A stretch of 64,000 bases of DNA from an uncultured Prevotellaceae bacterium (GCA_900320045.1 ONQT01000003.1:62001-126000), one strand, 5' to 3'; positions 8,745-16,688 are shown, counted from the stretch's first letter. Program-made: numbers and translations. Notes: a model not told the origin generated them from the letters alone.

Positions 8745-8768
8745 AGCGTCTATCTTTTTAAGTTGTTT

Positions 8769-9644
8769 CTAATTCTGCTGTTCCTCGCGCTTAGCCTCGT
8801 TCCACAGGGCATCCATCTCGGCCAGCGTCATCTCTGTCAGGGGTTTGCCCTGCTTGATGCTGTGCTGCTCGATGTAGTTGAAGCGGCGAATGAACTTCTG
8901 GTTTGTCTGCTCCAGAGCGTTGTCCGGATTGAGTTTATACAAACGGGCGGCATTGATGACGGCAAAGAGGAAATCGCCCAACTCGGCCTCGGAGCGCAGC
9001 TTGTCGTCACGCTTCAGCTCAGCCTCCAGCTCATCCAACTCCTCGCGGACTTTGCTCCACACGTCACCGCGGTCTTCCCAGTCAAAGCCCACGTGGCGAG
9101 CCTTGTCCTGTATGCGGTAAGCCTTGATAACGGAGGGCAACGATGCGGGCACTCCACCCAACACGGTCTTGTTGCCGCCCTTCTCCTTTTGCTTGATTTG
9201 CTCCCAGTTGTCGAGCACCTGTTCCACATTGTTCGCCTTCGAAAACTCGCGCTCCTCTTCCTGCTCGCCATAGGGCAGTGGACGAGGATTTGGAGCCCCA
9301 ATCTGAGAGGGATGATACACATGCGGATGACGGAATATCAACTTATCTACCAGTCTGTTACAAATAACTGCTATATCAAAGTCTTCGTTCTCCTCGCCTA
9401 TCCTCGCATAGAAGGCTACATGCAGCAGGACGTCACCCAACTCCTTGCAAACCTCCTGCACGTCCTGCTTCATCAGGGCGTCGCAGAGCTCATAGGTTTC
9501 CTCTATCGTGTTGGGGCGCAGACTCTCGTTGGTCTGCTTGCGGTCCCAAGGACATTTCTCACGCAAGACATCCAGCACGTCGAGCATGCGGCCAAAAGCG
9601 GCCATCTTCTCCTCTCGTGTATGTTTCCGTTCCTTGATTTCCAT
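8769..9644 (-). CDS. mazG: Nucleoside triphosphate pyrophosphohydrolase MazG
   Basis: Hydrolyses NTPs and dNTPs to monophosphates and pyrophosphate; it cleans the nucleotide pool. Two MazG-type helical domains are visible. The first includes CPWDRKQTNESLRPNTIEETYELCDAL with the EE-x-x-E metal site and a downstream ELGDVLLHVAFYA; the second has VREELDELEAEL and ELGDFLFAVINAARL. The 291-residue length and two-domain layout match the E. coli-type enzyme. It lies 26 bases after the HU-LysM gene, in the ftsY run. Confidence 0.95.
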   Translation of the reverse strand: MEIKERKHTREEKMAAFGRMLDVLDVLREKCPWDRKQTNESLRPNTIEETYELCDALMKQDVQEVCKELGDVLLHVAFYARIGEENEDFDIAVICNRLVDKLIFRHPHVYHPSQIGAPNPRPLPYGEQEEEREFSKANNVEQVLDNWEQIKQKEKGGNKTVLGGVPASLPSVIKAYRIQDKARHVGFDWEDRGDVWSKVREELDELEAELKRDDKLRSEAELGDFLFAVINAARLYKLNPDNALEQTNQKFIRRFNYIEQHSIKQGKPLTEMTLAEMDALWNEAKREEQQN

Positions 9645-9670
9645 CGTTCTGACGCGTTACTGATGGACGG

Positions 9671-10897
9671 TTAGTCATTCTGGCGCCTTCTGCGCTTCTT
9701 CGACTCCAGCTTTGGAATCTTGATGACCTGTCCGACCTTGATGGTGGGATTCTTTGGCAATCCGTTATAGACCTCGACGTAGCATTGCATATCCGGGCCA
9801 AGCTGGGCGCGGCAGATGCTATAGAACGTCTGACCAGGCTCTACGGTCACTTCGCGGAGTGTGCCGACAATGCGGTAAGCACCCAGGCGCACCCGTTCGT
9901 CCATAGCAGCATATTTATCGAAGTTCTCTGCTGCCGGCTTGGCTTGTTCCTTAGCGGGCTGAGCCTGTTCCTTGACGGGCTGCGGTGCTTCTTGGACTGT
10001 TTCCGGCTGTACGGCAACAGGTTGCTCGACTTCTTCTCCTGTCAGCAGGGCTGAGTCTGCCATTTCGGCCATAAAGACTGTATCCTTGACAACGATGGTG
10101 TCCGGTACCGCAACTGCCTGTCGGCGACCATACTCGTAACCAACATAGGCCGCTAACAGCATCAGTGCCGCAATGCCCAATATCGTCCATATCCAGCGCC
10201 ACCAAGGATGTTCGTTGTCCTCTCCATCGTCGAACGTCACGGTAGTTACCGGCTGTTCTCTCTCGGCGACGACCTCTTCTGCCACGGGAGCTGCAGCGGG
10301 TTCCGCTATGACCGGAGCAGCAGCGGGCTCCTCTTCTACGGCAGGGGCGGCAGCAGGTTCTTCTATCACAGCAGCAGGCTCTTCTATCACGGCAGCAGGC
10401 TCTTCTATCACGGCAGCAGGCTCATCCTCAATAACGGGAGCGACAACGGGTTCTTCTGCCACAGCTGCAGGCTCATCCTCTATGATAGGGGCGACAACGG
10501 GCTGTTGTTCCTCCACAGTCTCTTCCTTCTCCTCAACGGCAGCGTCCTTCTCGTCCTTGAGGTCAGCAAACTCGACACCGTCGTTGAGCACCACGGTCTC
10601 GAACTGTGAGAAGGGCTTGTTCACCAGCTCCTTCATCACCGTATCGGGCGTGAAGGTCACTTTCGAGTGACTGTCGATAACCACTCGCTCACCTGTCTGA
10701 ACGCTGACGCTCTCGCGGGCTTCTACATTGATAATCTTAAACGTGCCAAGTCCCTTGATCTTCACCTGGTCGTCCTGCTGCAACTGCTGCAGGATAAGGG
10801 CAAAGAACTCTGAGGCGAAGTGGCTGGCATCCTTCGGATCCAGTCCGTTCTTCTCCACCAGCACCTTGGCGACTTCCTGTATGGTTAGCTTTCCCAT
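9671..10897 (-). CDS. Membrane-anchored HU-like DNA-binding protein with periplasmic LysM domain
   Basis: Residues 1-95 form an HU/IHF-type DNA-binding domain (GKLTIQEVAKVLVEKNGL, then VKIKGLGTFKIINVEARES). Residues of about 110-220 are an acidic Glu/Pro/Ala linker with a repeated seven-residue unit. One membrane helix follows at about 231-256 (WWRWIWTILGIAALMLLAAY). The C-terminal domain of about 349-395 is LysM (VEPGQTFYSICRAQLG, then VGQVIKIPKL), which binds peptidoglycan. With the HU part in the cytosol, the LysM part would face the periplasm, so the chain could tie DNA to the cell wall. I use the ATG at 10897, because it begins the HU fold and sits 2 bases after the stop of the preceding HU gene; the ATG at 10930 lies inside that gene. 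Confidence 0.85.
   Translation of the reverse strand: MGKLTIQEVAKVLVEKNGLDPKDASHFASEFFALILQQLQQDDQVKIKGLGTFKIINVEARESVSVQTGERVVIDSHSKVTFTPDTVMKELVNKPFSQFETVVLNDGVEFADLKDEKDAAVEEKEETVEEQQPVVAPIIEDEPAAVAEEPVVAPVIEDEPAAVIEEPAAVIEEPAAVIEEPAAAPAVEEEPAAAPVIAEPAAAPVAEEVVAEREQPVTTVTFDDGEDNEHPWWRWIWTILGIAALMLLAAYVGYEYGRRQAVAVPDTIVVKDTVFMAEMADSALLTGEEVEQPVAVQPETVQEAPQPVKEQAQPAKEQAKPAAENFDKYAAMDERVRLGAYRIVGTLREVTVEPGQTFYSICRAQLGPDMQCYVEVYNGLPKNPTIKVGQVIKIPKLESKKRRRRQND
10350..10412. repeat. Three 21-bp tandem repeats inside the HU-LysM gene
   Basis: Units at 10350-10370, 10371-10391 and 10392-10412 are nearly identical (first ten bases GCAGCAGGTT or GCAGCAGGCT), with a diverged fourth following. Each unit encodes seven residues of the Glu-Pro-Ala linker on the minus strand. 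Copy number can change without a frameshift, altering only linker length. Confidence 0.85.
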
Positions 10898-10899
10898 GG

Positions 10900-11181
10900 T
10901 TACTGTCCTCCTTTCAGTTGCGACTTCCACGTCTGGTTAGGTCTGAAACTCAACACCAACTTGGGTGGTACGAGCATGCGCTGTCCCGTACTGGGGTTCA
11001 CCATGATGCGCTCCATCTTCTTCTTCGTCTCGAAGACGCCGAAATTGGGCACCAGCACGGCATTGTCCTCCTGGAAGGTGTCTGCCATAGCGTTAATCAG
11101 GTTCGTAGCCAGCTTCTGGGTATCCTTGGCCGTGTAGCCGGTACGTTCTGCCAGTTCAGCTATAAATTCCTTGTTGTTCAT
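10900..11181 (-). CDS. HU-family DNA-binding protein
   Basis: 93 residues with the HU/IHF layout: two N-terminal helices (NKEFIAELAERTGYTAKDTQKL), a beta saddle (VLVPNFGVFETKKK) and the DNA-binding arm with NPSTGQRM. The arm has the usual proline at its tip. A short tail KLVLSFRPNQTWKSQLKGGQ closes the chain. It overlaps the end of rimO by 4 bases and is followed 2 bases later by the HU-LysM gene, so the two HU-type proteins are almost certainly made together and might pair. It is not the canonical hup copy; IHF-like subunits of this sort are common in Bacteroidetes. Confidence 0.9.
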   Translation of the reverse strand: MNNKEFIAELAERTGYTAKDTQKLATNLINAMADTFQEDNAVLVPNFGVFETKKKMERIMVNPSTGQRMLVPPKLVLSFRPNQTWKSQLKGGQ

Positions 11182-12530
11182 ATCTTTGTCGTTGCGTATA
11201 GGTCAAATTCTTCTGCATCGGTGATGCGGACGTCATAGAACTGTCCGATGGTCAGCCGTTCCTGGGCGGGCACTAGCACTTCGGGGTCTACCTCCGGAGA
11301 GCAGAACTCCGTGCGGCCCACGAACCAGTCTCCCTCCTGCCGGTCGACGATGATGCGCATCACCTGCCCCACTTTCTCGGCCTCCAGCTCGGCGCTGATG
11401 TTCTGCTGTACGCGCATCAGCTTGTCCAGCCGGCGCTGCTTCACCTCCTGAGGCACGTCGTCCTCGTAGTGCTTGGCGCTGTAGGTGCCGTCCTCCTCGC
11501 TATAGGCAAAGGCGCCCATGCGCTCGAAGCGAGCCCACTTGGTAAACTCCAGCAGCTCCTGGAAGTCCTCGTCGGTCTCACCGGGAAATCCCACCATCAG
11601 CGTGGTGCGGATATGGATGCCAGGCACTTCGCGACGCATGCGGCGTATCAGCTCATAGGTTTCTTCCTTGGTCACGTGGCGCTGCATGCGACTCAGCATG
11701 TGGTCGCTGATGTGCTGCAGGGCGATATCCAGATAGTTGCAGACGTTCTTCTTCTCGCGCATCACTCGCAGCAGGTCCCATGGGAAGTGGGCCGGATAGG
11801 CATAGTGTAGTCGGATCCACTCCACGCCTTCGATGTCGGCCATGCGCTCTATGAGCTCAGCAATGTGCTGCTTGCCGTCGATATCTATGCCGTAGTAGGT
11901 CAACTCTTGGGCAATGACCTGCAGTTCCTTCACACCTTGGCTGACCAGCCAGCGCACCTCGTCCAGGATTTCCTCCATCGGACGGCTTCGGTGGCGACCT
12001 GTAATAATAGGTATCGCGCAATAGGCGCAATGGCGGTCACAGCCCTCGGCAATCTTCAGGTAGGCATAGTGCCCCGGGGTCGTCACGTGCCGATGTATCA
12101 TGGGGACTGTCCCGTCGTTTGCGTGCCCTGAAGTCACATCACTCCCCTCCATACAGGGAGGGGTCAGGGGGTGGGTCTCTAACTCCTGCACCAGCTCCTT
12201 GTAGTTGAACTTGCCGTACCAGCCGTCGACCTCGGGGATTTCTGCCTCCAGCTCGGCCAGATAGCGCTCCGACAGGCATCCCATAACGTAGAGCCGCTGC
12301 AGGCGACCCTCGGTCTTGGCCTGAGCCAGCTCCAGGATGGTGTCGATGCTCTCCTGCTTGGCGTCCTCGATGAATCCGCAGGTATTCACCACGGAAATGT
12401 CGCCCTCCGGCTGTTCAGCATCGTGGGTGACATGATACCCGTGGGCCTCGAAGAGTCCCATCAGCATCTCGCTGTCCACCAGGTTCTTCGAGCACCCTAA
12501 GGTAATGATATCTACGGTCGGTTTCTGCAT
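11178..12530 (-). CDS. rimO: Ribosomal protein S12 methylthiotransferase RimO
   Basis: Radical SAM enzyme that adds a methylthio group to an aspartate of ribosomal protein S12. Order: N-terminal MTTase domain (ITLGCSKNLVDSE with the first cluster cysteine), radical SAM domain with CDRHCAYC, then a TRAM domain at the end. About 30 extra residues lie in the linker between the first two domains, including HPLTPPCMEG. These are encoded by a C/G-rich palindrome at 12142-12165. The insert keeps the frame and spares both active sites, so the enzyme is probably functional. Member of the ftsY-rimO-HU run; it starts 21 bases after ftsY. Confidence 0.94.
   Translation of the reverse strand: MQKPTVDIITLGCSKNLVDSEMLMGLFEAHGYHVTHDAEQPEGDISVVNTCGFIEDAKQESIDTILELAQAKTEGRLQRLYVMGCLSERYLAELEAEIPEVDGWYGKFNYKELVQELETHPLTPPCMEGSDVTSGHANDGTVPMIHRHVTTPGHYAYLKIAEGCDRHCAYCAIPIITGRHRSRPMEEILDEVRWLVSQGVKELQVIAQELTYYGIDIDGKQHIAELIERMADIEGVEWIRLHYAYPAHFPWDLLRVMREKKNVCNYLDIALQHISDHMLSRMQRHVTKEETYELIRRMRREVPGIHIRTTLMVGFPGETDEDFQELLEFTKWARFERMGAFAYSEEDGTYSAKHYEDDVPQEVKQRRLDKLMRVQQNISAELEAEKVGQVMRIIVDRQEGDWFVGRTEFCSPEVDPEVLVPAQERLTIGQFYDVRITDAEEFDLYATTKI
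12142..12176. repeat. C/G-rich palindromic repeat inserted in frame in rimO
   Basis: CCCCTCC (12144-12150) pairs with GGAGGGG (12157-12163) around a 6-base loop, and the flank continues as TCAGGGGGTGGG. Read as protein on the minus strand it gives HPLTPPCMEG, foreign to the RimO family. A similar palindrome with a similar peptide occurs in the ABC-F gene at 37943-37968. Confidence 0.6.
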
Positions 12531-12551
12531 ATCAAAGCGGTAGCAAATTCT

Positions 12552-13511
12552 TCACTCTTCACTCCTAAACAGCGAGTCCACAAACTGGCGCTTGTTGAAG
12601 AGCTGCAGGTCCTGCATGCCCTCGCCCAGTCCGATATATTTCACGGGCACCTTCAGCTGATCGGAGATGCCAATGACCACACCGCCCTTGGCCGTGCCGT
12701 CTAACTTCGTGATAGCCAGCGACGTAATCAGCGTCACAGCGGCAAACTGCTTAGCCTGCTCGAAGGCGTTCTGCCCCGTAGAGCCGTCCAGCACGAGCAT
12801 CACCTCGTCGGGGGCTTCAGGAAGCACCTTCTTCATCACGTCCTTAATTTTCTTCAGCTCGTTCATCAGACCCACCTTGTTGTGCAGACGGCCGGCCGTG
12901 TCAATCAGCACCACGTCGGCACCGTTGGCCTTGGCGCTCTGCAGCGTGTCGAAAGCCACCGAAGCGGGGTCCGAGCCCATCTGCTGCTTCACCACAGGCA
13001 CTCCTACCCGCTCGCCCCAGATGCACAACTGCTCCACGGCAGCGGCACGGAACGTATCGGCAGCACCCAGGTACACCTTCTTGCCGGCCTGCTTGAACTG
13101 CCAGGCCAGTTTGCCGATGGTTGTCGTCTTGCCCACGCCGTTGACGCCCACCACCAGAATCACGTAAGGCTTGTGGTCGCCCGGCAGGTCCCAGTTGTCG
13201 TTATCCTCCGAGTTATTCTCCGCCAGCAGCGAAGCAATCTCGTCGCGCAGGATGTCGTTCAACTCGCTCGTACTCACATACTTGTCGCGAGCCACGCGCT
13301 CCTCGATGCGCTCAATAATCTTCAGCGTCGTGTCCACACCCACGTCCGAGGTGACCAGCACCTCCTCCAGGTTGTCCAACACGTCGTCATCCACCTTCGA
13401 CTTACCTGCCACAGCACGTGCCAGCTTGTCAAACACGCTGGTCTTGGTCTTCTCCAATCCCTTGTCCAGCGTCTCTTTCTTTTCCTTATTGAAAAATCCG
13501 AAAATACCCAT
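12552..13511 (-). CDS. ftsY: Signal recognition particle receptor FtsY
   Basis: SRP receptor GTPase that brings ribosomes making membrane proteins to the translocon. The 319 residues hold the short N domain (VFDKLARAVAGKSKVDDDVLDNLEEVL) and the G domain with GVNGVGKTTTIGKLA (P loop), DTFRAAAVEQL, DTAGRLHNK and TKLDGTAKGG. The acidic A domain of proteobacterial FtsY is absent, as is usual in Bacteroidetes; the chain starts with MGIFGFFNKEKKE, an amphipathic segment that probably contacts the membrane. It is the first gene of the leftward operon. Confidence 0.97.
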   Translation of the reverse strand: MGIFGFFNKEKKETLDKGLEKTKTSVFDKLARAVAGKSKVDDDVLDNLEEVLVTSDVGVDTTLKIIERIEERVARDKYVSTSELNDILRDEIASLLAENNSEDNDNWDLPGDHKPYVILVVGVNGVGKTTTIGKLAWQFKQAGKKVYLGAADTFRAAAVEQLCIWGERVGVPVVKQQMGSDPASVAFDTLQSAKANGADVVLIDTAGRLHNKVGLMNELKKIKDVMKKVLPEAPDEVMLVLDGSTGQNAFEQAKQFAAVTLITSLAITKLDGTAKGGVVIGISDQLKVPVKYIGLGEGMQDLQLFNKRQFVDSLFRSEE

Positions 13512-13531
13512 AAACTTCGTTTATTTGGGTA

Positions 13532-13563
13532 CAAAGGTACATATTTTATTTTGAATATGCAAA
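13532..13563 (-). promoter_or_regulatory. Promoter of the ftsY operon
   Basis: Minus strand: TTTG (13563-13560), 20 bases, then TACCTTTG (13539-13532), 21 bases before the ftsY ATG. Strong consensus match. Confidence 0.75.
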
Positions 13564-13675
13564 CATAACACCATATTTTACAGGTTGCTATCCGATGTGC
13601 ATAAAAATAAGCAAGCCACATGGTAGTGACCTGCTTCAAAGTGTATCACCGGAACCGTCCCCAATTACTTTTGAT

Positions 13676-13740
13676 GCCAGTCCGAACGGCGCAAACTCCT
13701 CATCCGAACGGTCCGGACTGGCTGTCCGAACGGTTCGGAC
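13676..13740. repeat. Cluster of TCCGAACGG repeats and palindromes
   Basis: TCCGAACGG occurs at 13681-13689, 13703-13711 and 13725-13733, at an even 22-base spacing. The last copy lies in a 17-base palindrome, GTCCGAAC-G-GTTCGGAC (13724-13740). GCCAGTCCG at 13676-13684 is matched by CGGACTGGC at 13714-13722. No reading frame fits. It lies in the spacer between the divergent ftsY and TonB-receptor genes. Confidence 0.7.
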
Positions 13741-13814
13741 GGGGTGCGAGCCTATGGGTCGCTTCGCTCAAAATGATAAGAAAATTGAATCAAAAAAATT
13801 AAAGTAAAGCGATT

Positions 13815-13951
13815 ATCTCCTCCCGTCACAGGGCTGAAAGTACGATGTACACGGCGTTTCGGGTACGGGAGGTGTTGCTCAAACACCTCCCGTGTGCTAA
13901 GCCCTTTGTGTATCGGCTTTCCGACCCTGTGACGGGAGGACGGGAGGAGAT
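13815..13951. repeat. 137-bp imperfect palindromic element (MITE-like or large RNA hairpin)
   Basis: The two ends mirror each other: the left end ATCTCCTCCCGT plus CACAGGG (13815-13833) is the inverse of the right end (13925-13951), except that the right end carries an extra 8-base copy of part of the stem. The centre is a perfect 12-bp stem, ACGGGAGGTGTT (13865-13876) with its inverse (13882-13893) around a 5-base loop. The arms between also pair imperfectly. The spacer 13512-14066 holds this element, the repeat cluster at 13676-13740 and two promoters; I see no gene in it. Confidence 0.75.
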
Positions 13952-14026
13952 TTTAAATTCCCCCACTCCGCCAAACGCTGTGCCATATTTTTTCCCGAAA
14001 CGGCCAAGGAATTGGGAGTTTTTTCG

Positions 14027-14034
14027 TACCTTTG
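14027..14034 (+). promoter_or_regulatory. -7 box for the TonB-dependent receptor
   Basis: TACCTTTG, 33 bases before the ATG at 14067. No convincing -33 element. It lies downstream of the palindromic element, so that element would not be in the transcript leader. Confidence 0.55.
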
Positions 14035-14066
14035 CAGCGCTAAATAATATATAAGGTAACACAAAA

Positions 14067-15938
14067 ATGACTACGAAAAGATTATGGACCCTGCTCGTCA
14101 TTGCGGCTACGGCTGCGAGCGGATGGGCACAGAAGGATTCGCTCACCCTGCAGGAAGTGGTGGTGACGGGTACACGCAATGCCGTGGATGTACGCCATCT
14201 GCCTATGACAGTAACGATTATCGACCGCAAGACGCTGACCGAGCAACAGCAAGTCAACATGCTCCCCACCGTCATGCAGCAAGTGCCAGGACTGACGGTT
14301 ACCAGTCGCTCGATGATGGGCTACGGCGTTTCCACAGGAGCGGCAGGCGGCATCAACCTACGCGGTGTCAGCGGCGGTGCCGGACAACTGCTGGTGCTCA
14401 TCGACGGACATCCTCAGTACAACGGCGTCTACGGACACCCCATCAGCGACAGCTATCAGACGCTGATGGCCGAGCGCGTGGAAGTGTTGCGAGGACCGGC
14501 CTCCGTGCTCTACGGCAGCAATGCCATGGGCGGCGTGCTGAACATCGTGACACGCTCCATGAAGCAAGACGGCATGAAGACGCACATCAACCTCGGGGCA
14601 GGCAGTTGGGGCACCGTGCAGACGGAAGCATCGAACCAGTTGCGCAGCGGAAGGTTCTCTTCGACCGTCGCCGCACAATACAGTCGTACGGACAACCACC
14701 GTCCCAACATGGGCTTTGAGCAGTATGGCGGCTACGTGAAGTTAGGCTACGACCTGACAGACAACTGGAATGCCTATATGGACGTGAACCTCACCCACTT
14801 CAATGCCAGCAATCCCGGAACCGTCGATCAGCCTAAGCTGGAGAACGACCAGTGGATTACCCGTGGCGCCGCCAGCCTGGTTATCGAGAACCACTACGAC
14901 AAGACCAGCGGTGCGCTGAGCATCTACGACAACTTCGGCCGACACAAGATCAACGACGGCTACAACCAGAAGGGCGGCAAGCCGCAGACCGACCTGTTCC
15001 GCTCGAAGGATGCCGTAGCAGGCATCTCCTGGTATCAGAGCGCCCAGCTGTTTGAAGGCAACCGCCTGACGGTGGGTGCCGACTATCAGCACATCTATGG
15101 TCGTGCGTACTATACCAACCGCCAAACGGATGAAGTGGTGACGACAACCCAGCGCCTCAAGCAGAGCGCCCACAGTCACGAGAACGAGGTGGCCGGCTAT
15201 GCCGACATCCGTCAGGATATTACAGAATGGCTGACGGTGGATGCCGGACTGCGCTACGATCACCACTCCACCGCCGGTGGCGAGTGGGTTCCCCAGTTCG
15301 GTGTGGTCTGGCGCCCGCTGACCACTGGCGAGCTGAAGGCCACCGCCAGCAAGGGTTTCCGCAACCCGACGACTCGCGAAATGTATATGTACGGCACCGC
15401 CAACCACGACTCGCTGCGGGCCGAGCGCCTGTGGAGCTACGAACTGGCATGGCGCCATCGCATAGGCGACTTCAGCTATGGAGCCAACGTCTTCTACCTG
15501 AAAGGCGACAACATGATTCAGGCCGTGCAGGGCAGGAACATCAATACAGGCGTCATCGAGAATAGCGGCGTGGAGCTGGAAGCCTCCTATCGCATCAACC
15601 AGCACTGGCAACTCTCGACCAACCACTCGCTGCTGCACATGGTTCACCCTGTCGTGGCCGCACCGAAGTACAAAGGTTTTCTGGGTGGTCACTTCAACTA
15701 CAGCCACTGGACGGCCATTGTCGGCGTGCAATACTTAGGCGGCCTGTACATGGAGGTCGGCAACAACGAACAGAAGGAGAACGTCTGTCTGGTCAACGCC
15801 TCCGTGAGCTATGCCGTCACGAAGAACTTCGGTCTGTGGGTTCGCGGCGAGAATCTGCTGGCCCAGCGTTACGAGCTCAATCTGGGCTATCCCATGCCCC
15901 GCGCCACATTCATGGGTGGCATGAACATCACCCTGTAA
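14067..15938 (+). CDS. TonB-dependent outer membrane receptor (BtuB/siderophore class)
   Basis: Imports a scarce ligand across the outer membrane with energy from TonB. A signal peptide ends near residue 21 (SGWAQ). A TonB-box-like stretch LTLQEVVVTGTR follows, then the plug domain (VDVRHLPMTVTIIDRKTL, INLRGVSGGAGQLLVLIDG, VEVLRGPASVLYGSNAMGGVLNIVT), then a barrel to the C terminus, closing with aromatic beta strands. At 623 residues, without the carboxypeptidase-like N-terminal domain of SusC proteins, it belongs to the metal-chelate/cobalamin class rather than the glycan class. No SusD, ABC transporter or cobalamin gene is adjacent, so the ligand cannot be read from context; no cobalamin riboswitch is seen upstream. 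Confidence 0.9.
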   Translation: MTTKRLWTLLVIAATAASGWAQKDSLTLQEVVVTGTRNAVDVRHLPMTVTIIDRKTLTEQQQVNMLPTVMQQVPGLTVTSRSMMGYGVSTGAAGGINLRGVSGGAGQLLVLIDGHPQYNGVYGHPISDSYQTLMAERVEVLRGPASVLYGSNAMGGVLNIVTRSMKQDGMKTHINLGAGSWGTVQTEASNQLRSGRFSSTVAAQYSRTDNHRPNMGFEQYGGYVKLGYDLTDNWNAYMDVNLTHFNASNPGTVDQPKLENDQWITRGAASLVIENHYDKTSGALSIYDNFGRHKINDGYNQKGGKPQTDLFRSKDAVAGISWYQSAQLFEGNRLTVGADYQHIYGRAYYTNRQTDEVVTTTQRLKQSAHSHENEVAGYADIRQDITEWLTVDAGLRYDHHSTAGGEWVPQFGVVWRPLTTGELKATASKGFRNPTTREMYMYGTANHDSLRAERLWSYELAWRHRIGDFSYGANVFYLKGDNMIQAVQGRNINTGVIENSGVELEASYRINQHWQLSTNHSLLHMVHPVVAAPKYKGFLGGHFNYSHWTAIVGVQYLGGLYMEVGNNEQKENVCLVNASVSYAVTKNFGLWVRGENLLAQRYELNLGYPMPRATFMGGMNITL

Positions 15939-15943
15939 CAAAC

Positions 15944-15977
15944 TGTCAGCGTCAACACGCAGGTGTTGACGCTGACA
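15944..15977. terminator. Perfect 15-bp hairpin after the TonB receptor
   Basis: Arms TGTCAGCGTCAACAC (15944-15958) and its inverse (15963-15977) with a 4-base loop, 5 bases after the stop codon. No T run follows, so it may act as an mRNA 3' end stabiliser rather than as the terminator itself. Confidence 0.6.
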
Positions 15978-15984
15978 ATGGCAC

Positions 15985-16030
15985 AAAGAGAGAGGCTGAA
16001 AACCATTGCGTTGCAGCCTCTCTCTTTATT
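15985..16030. terminator. Two-way intrinsic terminator
   Basis: Arms AAAGAGAGAGGCTG (15985-15998) and its inverse (16014-16027), followed by a T-rich tail on the plus strand. It lies between convergent genes (the TonB receptor and the L28-L33-DUF4295 operon) and could serve both. Confidence 0.7.
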
Positions 16031-16057
16031 CTATAGAATATCAATTCTTTCTGATGA

Positions 16058-16216
16058 CTAGTTCTTGAAGAAGTCCTTAACGGCCTCGTTGGGAACCATC
16101 TGCTCATCGAAGATGTAAGCACCCGTCTTGGGGCTCTTTACCATCTTGATAACCTTTGTGTAAGCGCGACCATCCTTTGAGCCTTCGTGGAGGGTAGCGA
16201 CGGTTTTCTTTGCCAT
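16058..16216 (-). CDS. DUF4295 family small protein
   Basis: 52 residues starting MAKKTVATLHEGSKDGRAY and ending VPNEAVKDFFKN. Small basic proteins of this family follow the L28 and L33 genes throughout Bacteroidetes, which suggests a role on the ribosome, but I know of no assigned function. It is 12 bases downstream of rpmG and shares its operon. It ends 28 bases before the two-way terminator. Confidence 0.9.
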   Translation of the reverse strand: MAKKTVATLHEGSKDGRAYTKVIKMVKSPKTGAYIFDEQMVPNEAVKDFFKN

Positions 16217-16228
16217 GCTTTAAACGGA

Positions 16229-16420
16229 TTACTTAATCTCCTTGTGCACAGTCATGCGCTTCAGGATGGGGTTATACTTCTTCAATTCCATTCTCTCGGG
16301 AGTGTTCTTACGGTTCTTAGTCGTAATGTAACGGCTTGTTCCGGGCAAACCACTCTCCTTCATCTCGGTGCACTCCAGGATAACCTGAACGCGATTTCCC
16401 TTAGCTTTCTTGCCTGCCAT
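16229..16420 (-). CDS. rpmG: Ribosomal protein L33
   Basis: 63 residues of the large-subunit protein bL33. The sequence shows the basic N terminus ([19 protein letters not shown]), the [24 protein letters not shown] core and the short basic end. Only one of the four cysteines of the zinc-binding form is present, so this is the zinc-free type. It sits between rpmB and the DUF4295 gene with 4- and 12-base gaps, a standard Bacteroidetes order. Confidence 0.97.
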   Translation of the reverse strand: MAGKKAKGNRVQVILECTEMKESGLPGTSRYITTKNRKNTPERMELKKYNPILKRMTVHKEIK

Positions 16421-16424
16421 TGTA

Positions 16425-16688
16425 TTAGTCTCCTATTACTTTAATGTCCTTCCAGTCTACAAAACCTTTAGCAACAGCCTGCTTCAGGGCAGCATCCAGA
16501 CCGACCTTGTTAATCATACGCAGACCAGCGGCGCTGATCTTCAACTGAATCCAGCAAGCCTCCTCTACATAGTAGAACTTCTTGCTGAACAGGTTAACAT
16601 CAAAGCTGCGCTTTGTGCGGTGCTTTGAGTGAGACACATTATTACCAATCTGTGCCTTCTTTCCTGTAATCTGACAAATTTTCGACAT
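16425..16688 (-). CDS. rpmB: Ribosomal protein L28
   Basis: 87 residues of the large-subunit protein bL28. The start [20 protein letters not shown], the basic [13 protein letters not shown] loop and the C-terminal [14 protein letters not shown] are typical. Only one C-x-x-G-type segment is seen, so this too looks like the zinc-free form. First gene of the three-gene operon. Confidence 0.97.
   Translation of the reverse strand: MSKICQITGKKAQIGNNVSHSKHRTKRSFDVNLFSKKFYYVEEACWIQLKISAAGLRMINKVGLDAALKQAVAKGFVDWKDIKVIGD

Noticed and set aside
13815..13951. Palindromic element considered as a cobalamin riboswitch for the TonB receptor
   Set aside because: No B12 box is found, and the receptor's promoter box lies downstream of the element, so it would not be in the leader.
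13826..14275. Open frame across the palindromic element
   Set aside because: It runs through a hairpin and into the receptor gene on the wrong strand, with no protein family likeness.
15944..16027. Two hairpins considered as a small RNA gene
   Set aside because: They sit between convergent genes, one with a T-rich tail; termination explains them and no promoter precedes them.
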